Assembly: GCA_021816865.1 (NCBI GenBank)
Contig: JAKAWX010000004.1
Span: 1-64,000 of the forward strand
Length of the DNA: 64,000 nucleotides
Direction of reading: 5' to 3'
From: Thermoplasmata archaeon
GTDB taxonomy: Archaea; Thermoplasmatota; Thermoplasmata; Lutacidiplasmatales; UBA184
Part shown: positions 1-8,475 of the stretch, one piece after another
Layout: each line of letters opens with the position of its first letter
Position numbering within the stretch: the stretch's first letter is position 1
Notes under the pieces: model-generated
Databases searched by the model: none
The model's input: the letters and a program-made list of their open reading frames with translations, nothing else
Told to the model about the DNA's origin: nothing
Translations under genes and position numbers: made by a program

Positions 1-3
1 AGG

Positions 4-111
4 CGCCCGTGCTGGGATTCGAACCCAGGTCTGAGGCTCCGCAGGCCTCTAGGATAATCCATTGCAGCGGGGCGGGGAAGAGCCCCGACCCCGTAGCTAC
101 CCCACACGGGC
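4..111 (-). tRNA. tRNA-Arg (anticodon GCG) with a D-loop insertion
   Basis: The acceptor stem is GCCCGTG (111-105) with CACGGGC (11-5) and discriminator G at 4; CCA is not encoded. The anticodon arm is GAGGC-CTGCGGA-GCCTC, giving anticodon GCG at 42-40, and the T arm is CTGGG-TTCGAAT-CCCAG. The gene spans 108 nt because about 30 extra nt sit in the D loop after GGGTAGCTA. The extra part folds into stacked CGGGG/CCCCG helices and is most simply an archaeal tRNA intron at a non-canonical position. The tRNA-Pro gene in this window has an insertion at the same place. The exact splice sites cannot be fixed by eye. Confidence 0.9.
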
Positions 112-154
112 TTACGGGTGCGGCATCGTTGCCGGCGCGGCGAGGTAGGTCGCC

Positions 155-161
155 TATAAAA
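155..161 (-). promoter_or_regulatory. TATA box of tRNA-Arg
   Basis: On the minus strand this reads TTTTATA. It lies 44-50 nt ahead of the tRNA 5' end, which would give a short 5' leader of about 15-20 nt. Confidence 0.6.
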
Positions 162-196
162 GGCCGGGGACGAGCGCGTCGCCCCGCGATGGACAC

Positions 197-202
197 TTTA
201 TA
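197..202 (+). promoter_or_regulatory. TATA box of gatD
   Basis: TTTATA lies 44-49 nt ahead of the ATG at 246, so transcription should start near 226-230. This favours ATG 246 over the upstream in-frame ATG at 189, which would place the promoter inside the gene. Confidence 0.6.
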
Positions 203-215
203 CCGGGCGAAGCTC

Positions 216-236
216 CCCGACCCCGTGGGGGTCGGG
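216..236. promoter_or_regulatory. Perfect inverted repeat at the gatD transcription start
   Basis: CCCGACCCC (216-224), spacer GTG, GGGGTCGGG (228-236): a perfect 9-bp inverted repeat centred on the predicted start of transcription. It could be an operator or a leader hairpin. No function is known. Confidence 0.4.
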
Positions 237-245
237 CTCCCGTCG

Positions 246-1568
246 ATGTCGTCGTCCGGTACCGAGGACCCGTGGGCCGAGCTCTCCCGCTTGCCGATGG
301 GGACCCACCTCGAGCTCGTGGACGAGGCGGGCCGAACGTGGACCGGCACCGTCGTTCCCCGTCACGAGCTCTCGGGCGACCGCGTGCTGCCGCTCAAGCT
401 CTCGAGCGGGTACAACGTAGGGATCCTCATCGGACCGGGATGCCGCTACCGACAGCTCGAGCCGTCCCACGCCCCGGATCGGGCGGAAGGAGTGGGGGCC
501 GCACCCCCGGCCGCCTCGACCGAGCGACCCGGACCGTGGGTCGCGCTCCTGACCACAGGCGGAACGATCGCGTCCCGGGTCGACTACGAGACCGGCGGCG
601 TCCGGCCGGTCCGGGACGAGCGGGAGATCCTCGCTTTCTATCCCGACCTCGAGCGCAAGGGACGGGTGCGTATCGTCCCCGTCTTCGACCGGCTGAGCGA
701 GGAGATCGTTCCGGACGACTGGCTGGTCATCGGCCAGCACGTGGTGACCGCGTTCGCCGAGGGCGCGGAAGGGGTCGTCGTCGCGCACGGGACCGACACG
801 CTCGGGTTCACGGCGGCCGGGCTCAGCTTCCTTCTTGAGGGTCTACCGGGCCCGGTCGTCCTCGTCGGGGCGCAACGCTCGCCCGACCGCCCCTCCTCCG
901 ACGGGGCGAGCAATCTCCGGGCGGCGGTCGAGGTCGCCCGCGACCGCCGCATCGGCGAGGTGGTCGTCGTTCTGCACGCGGGACTCTCGGACTCCCGGTT
1001 CGCGGTCCATCGCGGAACCTGGGTACGCAAGATGCACTCGAGCCGCCGCGACGCGTTCGAGAGCCGCAACGGGCCCGCGCTCGGCTATGTCACGGAGGCC
1101 GGGGTCCAGCTCGAGCTTTCGGTCCGCCCTCCCTCTACCGGCCCCGCTCGCCTGGACGGACCGATCGACCCGGCGGCGGGGTTGCTCTGGTTCTATCCCG
1201 GTCTCTCGCCCGAGCGAGCCGGGGCCTTTGCGAGCGACCTGCGCGGTCTCGTGCTCGCCGGCACCGGTCTCGGCCACGTCGCCTCGTCTCACCTCGGCTG
1301 GATCCGTGCGGCCACCGAGCGGGGCGTCTTGGTCGCGATGACGACCCAGTGCCTTGGAGGGAACGCCGACCCGTTCGTCTACGCCACGGGACGCGAGCTC
1401 GTCCGCGCGGGAGTGGTGTATCTCGGGGACCTCCTCCCCGAGACCGCTTACGCAAAGCTCCTCTGGGCGCTCGGTCATGCCCAAGACGCCGCGGGCGCGA
1501 CCGCTCTCCTCACCGCGGACCGTGCGGGGGAGTTCGTTCGCCGCCACGGGCCGGGGGGGGCCGATTGA
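246..1568 (+). CDS. gatD: Glu-tRNA(Gln) amidotransferase subunit D
   Basis: Subunit of the archaeal GatDE amidotransferase. The family's asparaginase-like GatD releases ammonia from glutamine or asparagine, and GatE uses it to convert Glu-tRNA(Gln) to Gln-tRNA(Gln). From ATG 246 the protein is 440 aa, the usual GatD length. An N-terminal GatD-specific domain (about residues 1-90) is followed by an L-asparaginase-type domain with TTGGTIA (near residue 103) and VVAHGTDT (near 180), which carry the catalytic threonines and the aspartate. The last codons contain a run of eight G (1553-1560) just before the stop, a place where sequencing errors are possible. The stop codon overlaps the gatE start, so the two are translationally coupled. 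Confidence 0.95.
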   Translation: MSSSGTEDPWAELSRLPMGTHLELVDEAGRTWTGTVVPRHELSGDRVLPLKLSSGYNVGILIGPGCRYRQLEPSHAPDRAEGVGAAPPAASTERPGPWVALLTTGGTIASRVDYETGGVRPVRDEREILAFYPDLERKGRVRIVPVFDRLSEEIVPDDWLVIGQHVVTAFAEGAEGVVVAHGTDTLGFTAAGLSFLLEGLPGPVVLVGAQRSPDRPSSDGASNLRAAVEVARDRRIGEVVVVLHAGLSDSRFAVHRGTWVRKMHSSRRDAFESRNGPALGYVTEAGVQLELSVRPPSTGPARLDGPIDPAAGLLWFYPGLSPERAGAFASDLRGLVLAGTGLGHVASSHLGWIRAATERGVLVAMTTQCLGGNADPFVYATGRELVRAGVVYLGDLLPETAYAKLLWALGHAQDAAGATALLTADRAGEFVRRHGPGGAD

Positions 1569-3439
1569 AGGCCGGGCTCGAGGTCCACCAGCAGCTCGCG
1601 GTGGGCAAGCTCTTCTGCGCGTGCCCGGCCGAGCTCTCCGACGAGGTCGTCGGGTCGTTCACCCGTCGCTTGAGGGCGGCGGGCGGCGAGGACCGCGGGA
1701 TCGACGCCGCCGCCGCGTTCCAGGCGGCCCGGGGGTTCGAGTACCGCTACGAGGTCTCCCCGATGAACTGCCTTGTCGAGATGGACGAGGAGCCGCCGCA
1801 CGCGCTCAACGCCGCCGCACTCGACACGGCGCTCGCCCTCGCCCTCCTTCTGCACGCCCGCCCGGTCGACGAGATCGAGGTGATGCGCAAGATCGTGGTC
1901 GACGGCTCGAACACCTCGGGGTTCCAGCGCACCGCGCTGGTCGCGGTCGACGGCCACCTCGAGGTCGGGGGCCACCGGGTCTCGGTCCTGTCGATCTGCC
2001 TCGAAGAGGACGCCGCGCGCAAGGTCGAATCGTCGGACACCCAGGTCGTCTACCGACTCGACCGTCTCGGGATCCCGCTCATCGAGATCGCGACAGGCCC
2101 CGACCTCACGTCGGGCGCTCAGGCACGGGAGGTGGCGGAGGAGCTCGGGGCACTCTTGAGGGCCACGCGACGGGTTCGCCGGGGGATCGGGTCGATCCGC
2201 GAGGACCTGAACGTCTCGATTGAAGGTGGCCGTCGCGTCGAGATAAAAGGAGTTCAGGAGCTCGGAAAGATCCAGGAATACGTCGACGGGGAGGCGGCCC
2301 GCCAGAAACTCCTCCTCTCGGTCTCGGTTGAGCTCCGCGCCCGAGGTGCCTCGGTTCCGGACCGGCCGCCCGTCGACCTCACGTCGCTGTGCGAAGGCAT
2401 CGCCTCGGGTCCCCTCGCCGGCGCCGGCCACGACGACCGCCGGGCGTTCGGGATCGCTCTCGTCGGATTCGCCGGCCTTCTTCGCGGCCGGGACGGCTCG
2501 GGCGAGCGACTCGGGCGGGAGCTCGCGGAGCGGGCGCGGGCCGTCGGACTCCGCGGCCTGGTCCATTCCGACGAGGCCCCCGACTACGGCCTGACCGCGG
2601 ATCGAGTAGGAGCGATCCGGGAGGCGCTCGCCCTCTCGGAGCGGGACGCGTTCGTGCTCCTCACCGACCGCTCGCGCGAACGGGCCACGACCGCGCTCCG
2701 CCACGTGGCCGAGCGGGCGCGCGCCGCCCTCGACGGCGTGCCCCACGAGACCCGGGACCCTCTTCCCGACGGGCGCAGCCGCTACTCCCGACCCCTCCCC
2801 GGCCGCGACCGGATGTACCCCGAGACCGACATCCCCCCGATCCCGGTCACGGCCGCGCGCCTCCGCGAACTGGAAGATCGCCTTCCCGAACGTCCCGCCG
2901 CGCTGCGCGCGAGGCTCGAACGGGAGCACGGGCTCTCCTCCGAGGTGGTCCGCCGCATCGTCTACAGCGACGACGAGGAGGCGTTCGAGACGCTGACCCG
3001 ACGCGGTCACGGCGCGGCCCTGGTCGTGCGTCTCCTCACCCAGGACCTCCCCGCTCTCGACGTCGCCGGAGGAACCCCCGGGCGGCCGACCCTCGAGATG
3101 CTCGATAGGATCCTCGGGGCCGTCGAGGCGGGCCGCTTCGCCAAGGAAGGGATCCCCGCGGTGCTCGGTGCTCTCCGCGCCGGAGCACCCGACATGGACT
3201 CGGCCGTCGAGCGGGCGGGGCTTTCCGGCTTCACGGTACGGGAGCTCGAGGCGCTCGTCGACCGCCTCGTCCGTTCCAATCGCGATCTCGTCCGTCGGCG
3301 CGGCGACGAGGCGTTCTCACCGCTCATGGGCGACGTGATGCGGGAGGTCCGTGGCCGCTTGGACGGCAAGGTCGTCGCCGATACCCTGCGGCGGACGATC
3401 GCGACGGTGCGCGCCGAGGGCGGTCCGTTTGGGGCGTGA
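1565..3439 (+). CDS. gatE: Glu-tRNA(Gln) amidotransferase subunit E
   Basis: Catalytic tRNA-binding partner of GatD. It activates the glutamate of Glu-tRNA(Gln) by phosphorylation and transfers ammonia to it. The chosen start is TTG 1565, which overlaps the gatD stop (TTGA) and gives an N-terminus KAGLEVHQQL that matches the KIGLEIHQQL opening of the GatB/GatE family. The 624-aa product has the expected family length. A GatB/GatE core with motifs such as PMNCLVEMDEEPPH and EDLNVSI is followed by an AspRS-like insertion (about 270-430) and a C-terminal YqeY/tail domain (about 480-620). An ATG further upstream in the same frame would overlap gatD deeply and is not needed. Confidence 0.95.
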   Translation: MKAGLEVHQQLAVGKLFCACPAELSDEVVGSFTRRLRAAGGEDRGIDAAAAFQAARGFEYRYEVSPMNCLVEMDEEPPHALNAAALDTALALALLLHARPVDEIEVMRKIVVDGSNTSGFQRTALVAVDGHLEVGGHRVSVLSICLEEDAARKVESSDTQVVYRLDRLGIPLIEIATGPDLTSGAQAREVAEELGALLRATRRVRRGIGSIREDLNVSIEGGRRVEIKGVQELGKIQEYVDGEAARQKLLLSVSVELRARGASVPDRPPVDLTSLCEGIASGPLAGAGHDDRRAFGIALVGFAGLLRGRDGSGERLGRELAERARAVGLRGLVHSDEAPDYGLTADRVGAIREALALSERDAFVLLTDRSRERATTALRHVAERARAALDGVPHETRDPLPDGRSRYSRPLPGRDRMYPETDIPPIPVTAARLRELEDRLPERPAALRARLEREHGLSSEVVRRIVYSDDEEAFETLTRRGHGAALVVRLLTQDLPALDVAGGTPGRPTLEMLDRILGAVEAGRFAKEGIPAVLGALRAGAPDMDSAVERAGLSGFTVRELEALVDRLVRSNRDLVRRRGDEAFSPLMGDVMREVRGRLDGKVVADTLRRTIATVRAEGGPFGA

Positions 3440-3466
3440 GCCTTCGGGCGGCGCGCGGGCGGAGAG

Positions 3467-4204
3467 ATGACTCGGGAGGGTCCTTCGAAACGGCGAGCCC
3501 GCGCGACCAGGGTCAAGCTGCGCGCCGTCGTCACCGACGTCGACGGCACCCTCACGGACGCCGGGCGTCGGCTCGACCCCCTCGCCATCGACGCCGTGCG
3601 TCGCGTCGAGGACGCGGGGTTCCCCGTCCTCCTCGCCACGGGGAACGTCCTCCCGATCGCGCTCGCCCTCTACCGCTCGCTCGGCCTCTCGGGACCGATC
3701 GTCGCCGAGAACGGGGGGCTCCTCTACCGGACGCGTCGCGACGGCCGGCCGGTGGTCGAGCGGCTCGCCGACCCCACCGGCCCGCGAGCCGCCCTGCGCG
3801 CCCTGCGGCATGCCGGCGTCCCCGTGCGACGCCTGTTCACCGACCGCTGGCGGGAGACCGAGGTCGCGCTCGAGCCGAACGTGCCGGTCGCCCGGTTGAA
3901 AAGGGTCCTGGGCTCCCGGCCCGTCGTCGTGGAATCGACCGGCTACGCGATCCACCTGATGCAGTACGGGACGGGCAAGCGTCCCGCCCTCGAGCGCGCG
4001 CTTGGCTACGTCGGATTGACCCTCGGCGAGTGCGTCGTGGCGGGGGACGGCGACAACGACGTGGGGATGCTCGGGGCGGCCGGCTTCGGAGTGAGCTTCT
4101 CCTCGGCGAGTCCACGGGCGCGCCGGGCGGCCCGGTACGTCGCGCGCTCGGGGTACTCCCGCGGATTCGTCGAAGGCCTTAAGGCCAGTGGGATTCTGCG
4201 TTGA
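3467..4204 (+). CDS. HAD-family phosphatase, archaeal phosphoglycolate phosphatase type
   Basis: A 245-aa HAD hydrolase, Cof-like subfamily IIB, resembling archaeal phosphoglycolate phosphatase. The motifs are complete: motif I TDVDGTLTD (nucleophile D24 and acid D26), motif II around LATGN, and motif IV GDGDNDVGML. The family dephosphorylates 2-phosphoglycolate or related sugar phosphates in the cytoplasm. The first 16 residues are a basic extension not usual in relatives. ATG 3467 follows gatE by 27 bp with no evident promoter, so it may be read through from gatDE. The substrate is inferred from the family only. Confidence 0.85.
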   Translation: MTREGPSKRRARATRVKLRAVVTDVDGTLTDAGRRLDPLAIDAVRRVEDAGFPVLLATGNVLPIALALYRSLGLSGPIVAENGGLLYRTRRDGRPVVERLADPTGPRAALRALRHAGVPVRRLFTDRWRETEVALEPNVPVARLKRVLGSRPVVVESTGYAIHLMQYGTGKRPALERALGYVGLTLGECVVAGDGDNDVGMLGAAGFGVSFSSASPRARRAARYVARSGYSRGFVEGLKASGILR

Positions 4205-4231
4205 CCCGGTTCCGACCGGGAGGGACCTCAG

Positions 4232-4447
4232 GTGCTTGTCGGTCAATGTTCCCGCTGCGGCAAGCCGGCCGCGCTCGCCTGTACGGTCTGCGGACGGACG
4301 TTCTGCCGGGACGACCTCGACTCGGACGAGCGGATCTGCGCGGATTGCGCGCAGGTGAAACGCAACCCCAACAGCACGGTCGAGTCCCGGCCCCCACCGT
4401 CCCGTCCCCTCCGTCGCGGGGCCCGAGCCCCCGGCCGGGTTCAGTAA
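4232..4447 (+). CDS. Small zinc-binding protein, B-box/ribbon-like
   Basis: A 71-aa protein starting at GTG 4232. Eight cysteines are arranged as CSRC, CTVC, C and CADC, with an aspartate pair between them, which resembles a treble-clef or B-box-type zinc module covering residues 6-43. The rest is a Pro/Arg-rich basic tail. The function is unknown; small proteins of this sort in archaea are often nucleic-acid or protein adaptors. The 3' end overlaps the convergent gene at 4441 by 7 bp. Confidence 0.6.
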   Translation: MLVGQCSRCGKPAALACTVCGRTFCRDDLDSDERICADCAQVKRNPNSTVESRPPPSRPLRRGARAPGRVQ

Positions 4448-4722
4448 TCGTACCCGGGCAGCACGATCGGCCCCCGGACGCTGCGCGTCGCGAGCGCGAC
4501 GAGAACGACGCCGACCGTGCCGGTGAAGGCGCCGAAGGCGAGGACCGCCCACGCGTAGCTCCCGAGCGTCGAGGTGAGGTGCACCCAACCGACGGTCCTG
4601 CCCGCCGTGCCCGCCGCCGCGTGGAGGAGGAGGTTCGCGGCGACACCGAGGCCCCAGCCGAGGAAGAGCAGGAGACCGCCCGCGAGGTAGTACCCGAGGC
4701 GTTCGTCGCCCCCCGGGTCCAT
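4441..4722 (-). CDS. Small two-helix membrane protein
   Basis: A 93-aa protein from ATG 4722 with two hydrophobic segments, about residues 11-35 and 53-78, and a short C-terminal tail GPIVLPGYDY. The function is not recognised. A TATA-like CTATAC on the minus strand near 4772-4779 would start transcription around 4745-4750, so an in-frame GTG slightly upstream is an alternative start. The product is probably an integral membrane protein of unknown role. It is divergent from the MFS transporter gene. Confidence 0.6.
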   Translation of the reverse strand: MDPGGDERLGYYLAGGLLLFLGWGLGVAANLLLHAAAGTAGRTVGWVHLTSTLGSYAWAVLAFGAFTGTVGVVLVALATRSVRGPIVLPGYDY

Positions 4723-4979
4723 CGGTGGCACGGCGGGAGCCTCGTGAACGTCGACCACGAATCCGGCCACCGCGATGGCCCGTATAGGAGTTGCGGCCGA
4801 CGCGGGCGGGTCGGACGCGGACGAGGGCCGGTGCGGCGTCCCGAGCCGGGGGCCGAGAGCCCCGGTCGCTCGTCCCCGGCTCGGTCGGTCACCCCCTCGT
4901 TCTTTAGCGGCGCCGGTCCTCCGCGGTCGATGAGCGTCCCGCTCCGGCCGAGCCCGGACCAACGGCGAGAGGACGCGGC

Positions 4980-6308
4980 GTGCCGGGACGCGCGACGGCC
5001 GTGGCGACAGGGGAGGTGAAGGCGGTGGATCCCGCGTCGTCGGAACTATGGGAGCCGACCGGTCCCACGCGGTCGGACGAATCGGGCGAGTACCGGCGAG
5101 GGGGCTGGCGAGAGCTCTTCGGGAACCGTCGCTTCCTCCTGCTCGAAACCTCGGGAACGCTCGCCGGCGCCGGGTACGCGGTCTACTCCGTCGCCGTGCT
5201 CTACCTCGCCTACGGGCTCACGGGGAACCTCCTCGTGGCGGGGACCGTCCTCTTCGTCGAGTATGGCGTCTACACCGCGACGTTCCTGATCGCCCCGCTC
5301 GTCGACCGGGCCCGCGACAAGCGCACGGTCCTCCTGGTCTGCTATCCGATCCAGGTCGCGGCGGCGGCCGCGCTCGCCCTCGCGCTCCGGAGCGGTACGC
5401 TCACCGTGCCGCTCCTGCTCGGCCTCGTCCTCCTGCTCGCGGTCCTCTGGGACTTCGTCTGGGCGGTCTTCATGATCGCCCCGCGGATCGTGCTCGAGAA
5501 GCGCCAGCTGTTCGTCGCGAACGGCTTCTCGAACGTCGTCTCGGTCGGAACCCAGGTCGGCGGGTACGCGGGCGGGGGGGCGCTCGTCTACCTGGTCGGT
5601 CCGGCCGGGGGCGCGAGCGCTTACGCGGTCCTGCTCCTCGGCGCCCTGGTCGCAGCGCTCCCGCTCGCCCTCCGGGTCGAACGGGCCCCCCGGACCCCGT
5701 TCGCCGAAACGTTCCGCCGAGGATGGGACGCGTTCCGCGGCCGGGCCGGTCGCTCGATGCGGGCGCTGGCGGGCGTCGAGGTCGTCGTCGGGTTTTTTGG
5801 CGCGGTCCCCCCGCTCCTCATCACCGCCGTTGCCTACCAGCGGTTCTCGGACCCTGCGGCCGTCTACGGCCCTCTCGTGACGGCGTACGCGCTCGGAGGC
5901 TCCCTGGCCGGGGTCGTGGTCGGCCACCTGAACCCCCGCCGCCGGGTCGGCCTCATCCTCGTCCTCACGCCGATCGTGGCGGGCGCCGCCCTCTTCGCGC
6001 TCGAGGGGTCCGGCGCCTCGCCGCTTTTCCTCGCGGGCGCGCTCGCGGTCGTCGGGGGAGCTCTTTCCGTCCGCTACACCGCGAAGTACGGCTGGGTCCA
6101 GGGGTCGTTCCCGTCGGAGCTCCTCGGGCGGGTCACCGCGAACCTCTACCTCTTCACAGGAGTTGCGGGCTCGCTCGCGGTCCTCCTCGTGGGAACGCTC
6201 TCCGAGCGGTTCTCCCTCGGCACCCTCGAGTCCCTGACCGGTCTTGGACTGGTCGCGGGCGGGCTGCTCGCGGTCGCAGTGCCGTTCGTGCGTCGCATGG
6301 CGTTCTGA
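4980..6308 (+). CDS. Major facilitator superfamily transporter
   Basis: A 442-aa integral membrane protein of the MFS_3 / enterobactin-exporter-like type. A polar N-terminal tail of about 55 residues is followed by roughly 12 hydrophobic helices. A basic loop containing DRARDKR after the second helix is typical of the loop 2-3 region, and the central cytoplasmic loop is charged. The substrate cannot be told from sequence. The GTG at 4980 is the longest start; the GTG at 5016 is an alternative. A TTTAG-type TATA near 4900 could drive it. Confidence 0.8.
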   Translation: MPGRATAVATGEVKAVDPASSELWEPTGPTRSDESGEYRRGGWRELFGNRRFLLLETSGTLAGAGYAVYSVAVLYLAYGLTGNLLVAGTVLFVEYGVYTATFLIAPLVDRARDKRTVLLVCYPIQVAAAAALALALRSGTLTVPLLLGLVLLLAVLWDFVWAVFMIAPRIVLEKRQLFVANGFSNVVSVGTQVGGYAGGGALVYLVGPAGGASAYAVLLLGALVAALPLALRVERAPRTPFAETFRRGWDAFRGRAGRSMRALAGVEVVVGFFGAVPPLLITAVAYQRFSDPAAVYGPLVTAYALGGSLAGVVVGHLNPRRRVGLILVLTPIVAGAALFALEGSGASPLFLAGALAVVGGALSVRYTAKYGWVQGSFPSELLGRVTANLYLFTGVAGSLAVLLVGTLSERFSLGTLESLTGLGLVAGGLLAVAVPFVRRMAF

Positions 6309-6356
6309 GGAGCAGCGGCCGGTCCGGGGGACGGCCGTCGCCGCGGTCCGACCGAC

Positions 6357-7115
6357 CTAGGCGGGTTCCCGAGGGACCTCCTCGAGCGCGCGGAGTCCCG
6401 GCAGGGCCTCGTTCGCCGCGTCGAGCGAGCGCGCGGTGTAGCGGTCGAGCGACCCTGCCTGCGCCGGTGTCAGCACGACCGCCGGGTGGCCCCAGTGGAC
6501 CGCAACCGTGTCGCCCGTCCCGATCTCGGGCAGGATCGCGGGGTCGAATCGTCGCCGCTCGCGCACCGGGGCCGCGAGCGCGAGGCGACCGCCGGCGAGG
6601 GCGAGCGGACGCCGCTCGAGATCGAGGAAGGGGGCGTCGACCCCGACGACACGAGCCGCCGTGGGCCGGCACGCCTCCATGTTCGCGAGCGTGGTCGCGA
6701 CGTGGCCGGTGACCTCACCGACACCGACGAACGCCACGTGGAAGGTGTGGTGGAAGACCGGGTGGGCCGGCAGGTGCGCGGCCAGTCGCGCGGCGGTCGA
6801 CCGGGGGAGGCCGCGACGGGCGAGCGCGTCGAGGAGGGCCCGGAAGTCCTCCGGGGCGAAGGCGTCGAGGAGGTCGTTGCCGATCCAGTACGCCTCCACG
6901 ACCCGCTCGTCGAACGGGTCGAGGCCGTGGCGTCCGCCGATCGCGGCGAGGTACGGGTAAAGCGCCTCGAACCGCTCGAGGCTCCCCCGGGCGGCCGCAA
7001 GGCCGGCGTCGCGGGTGATCGCGCCGTAGAGGAGCGGTTCGGCGTCGCTCGGGCCGCAGTACTCGAGACGGTTCGTGGCGAGGCTGAACCGGGAGCAGAG
7101 GGCGACCCCGTCCAT
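6357..7115 (-). CDS. DUF6390 family protein, hydrogenase-associated
   Basis: A 252-aa soluble protein matching the DUF6390 pattern I know from NiFe-hydrogenase loci: an N-terminal RLEYCGP, a central [35 protein letters not shown] and a C-terminal [10 protein letters not shown]. The function is unknown; the conserved association with hydrogenase genes suggests assembly or maturation. It is the last gene of the minus-strand hydrogenase locus and directly follows the DMT transporter, with 1 bp between them. Confidence 0.75.
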   Translation of the reverse strand: MDGVALCSRFSLATNRLEYCGPSDAEPLLYGAITRDAGLAAARGSLERFEALYPYLAAIGGRHGLDPFDERVVEAYWIGNDLLDAFAPEDFRALLDALARRGLPRSTAARLAAHLPAHPVFHHTFHVAFVGVGEVTGHVATTLANMEACRPTAARVVGVDAPFLDLERRPLALAGGRLALAAPVRERRRFDPAILPEIGTGDTVAVHWGHPAVVLTPAQAGSLDRYTARSLDAANEALPGLRALEEVPREPA

Positions 7116-7116
7116 C

Positions 7117-8070
7117 TCACACCGGGGCGGCGTCCGGCCGCACCCGGGCCCGGACGAACCGAACGGCGTCGCGCAGCTCGGTGAAACCGACCGCGACCCC
7201 TACTCCGACCACGACGGCGAGGGCCCCGAAGGCCTCGACGATGGTGAACGCGGCTCCGCGAACGAGGACGCTCAGGAGCCACGTCACCGGAAAGCCGAGC
7301 GCGAGGATCGCGGTCGCGTCGCTCACGCCGACCCGCTTCAGACCCGGGTAGAAGCTCGCGACGAAGGCGGCGAGGAACGCCGCGCTGATCCCGACCCATG
7401 CCCACTGGGTGCTCGAGAACGTCGCGACCGTTCCCCACCCGGTCGTGAGCGTAAGGTACCCCGCGAGGAACGCCGCACCGAACCCCATGCGGCCGAGCGC
7501 GACGGTGGCGGACGGAAGGTCGGAGAGCGTGCGCTTCGAGATCGCGTACTCGGCCGCCCAGAGGACCGTCGCCCCGAGGACGTAGGCCGTGCCGTCGGTG
7601 AGGATCGCCGAGGTGAGGCCGAGGAGGAGGACGTTCCCGACGAGGACGAGCGCGACCGCGGCCAGGAAACGTCCGTGCAGACGCTCGCGCAGTCCGACGA
7701 CCGCGAAGACCGAGGCGAAGACGAAGAGGGTCCGATAGCCGAAGGCCGCGGTCGTCGCTCCGCCCTGCGCCGCCGCGAGGGCGAGGCCGTGGAAGAAGAG
7801 GAGGAACGGCACCGCTCCCCCGACGAGTCCGATGACCACGAGGCGGCCCCAGTCGACGGGCCGAAGCGCGGGCGCGCGGAGCGTCCGCGTCGCCACGAGG
7901 GCGACGGGGGCGAGCGCGGCGGCGACCGCGAGGTTGCGGACCGTGACGAAGGCATCCGAGCTCGTCCCGGCCACGGCGTAGACGTTCACGAACGTGGAGA
8001 CCCCGCTCACGAACGCGGTCAGGAGGACGAGCAGGACCCCGGCACCGACCCAGGAGGCTCTCGCGCTCAT
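7117..8070 (-). CDS. DMT/EamA-family membrane transporter
   Basis: From ATG 8070, 317 aa with about ten hydrophobic helices in two EamA-like halves and a basic C-terminal tail. The start is chosen because hydrophobicity begins directly after MSARASWVG, and upstream codons overlap hypC. The family exports metabolites or amino acids; the substrate is unknown. It lies 7 bp downstream of hypC and abuts the DUF6390 gene, so it is probably co-transcribed with the hydrogenase accessory genes. Its presence there could be coincidental. Confidence 0.8.
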   Translation of the reverse strand: MSARASWVGAGVLLVLLTAFVSGVSTFVNVYAVAGTSSDAFVTVRNLAVAAALAPVALVATRTLRAPALRPVDWGRLVVIGLVGGAVPFLLFFHGLALAAAQGGATTAAFGYRTLFVFASVFAVVGLRERLHGRFLAAVALVLVGNVLLLGLTSAILTDGTAYVLGATVLWAAEYAISKRTLSDLPSATVALGRMGFGAAFLAGYLTLTTGWGTVATFSSTQWAWVGISAAFLAAFVASFYPGLKRVGVSDATAILALGFPVTWLLSVLVRGAAFTIVEAFGALAVVVGVGVAVGFTELRDAVRFVRARVRPDAAPV

Positions 8071-8077
8071 CGTCCTC

Positions 8078-8353
8078 TCACCGACCGGGGGCCGGCGCGC
8101 GAGCGCGCGGAGGGTTCCCCGCCCCGAGCGCATCGAACTCCCGGCGGGCGGCGATCGCCTCTTCGGCCTCGTGCGCACCGAGACGACGGGTCGCGAACCC
8201 CGACTGGACGATGACGAAGTCCCCGACGGCGGCTTCGGGGACGTAGAGGAGGTTCGCCGTGCGGACGGCAACGCCAAAGTCGATCCGGGCGACCCGGCCC
8301 GTCGCCTCGCTCTCCTCGACCTGAACGATCCGGCCGGGTACGGTGAGGCACAT
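8078..8353 (-). CDS. hypC: Hydrogenase assembly chaperone HypC/HupF
   Basis: A 91-aa protein that begins MCLTVPGRI, the diagnostic HypC N-terminus with the essential Cys2. HypC works with HypD to carry the Fe(CN)2CO group to the large subunit during NiFe-site assembly. An OB-like core (about 1-75) is followed by a Pro/Arg-rich tail. A TATA-like CTTGAAAAG near 8412-8421 on the minus strand could give it its own promoter within the 122-bp gap after HypA. HypD, HypE, HypF and HypB are not in the window. Confidence 0.92.
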   Translation of the reverse strand: MCLTVPGRIVQVEESEATGRVARIDFGVAVRTANLLYVPEAAVGDFVIVQSGFATRRLGAHEAEEAIAARREFDALGAGNPPRARAPAPGR

Positions 8354-8475
8354 CGTCCGTCGTCCCCTCGAAGCGTCCGCCGCCCGGCTCCGTCACCGCC
8401 AGGGCCGCCGACCTTTTCAAGCCCACGGCCGGGAACCCGAAACCGGCGGGGGGCGGGCGGGCGCCGCGCGACGCG

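Noticed and set aside
1553-1560. Programmed frameshift at the G8 run ending gatD
   Set aside because: Both gatD and gatE read normally with a TTGA overlap, and no slippage is needed to make either protein. It is only a place where sequencing errors are possible.
1475-3010. 511-residue frame opposite gatE
   Set aside because: Antisense shadow without motifs; gatE is recognisable from end to end.
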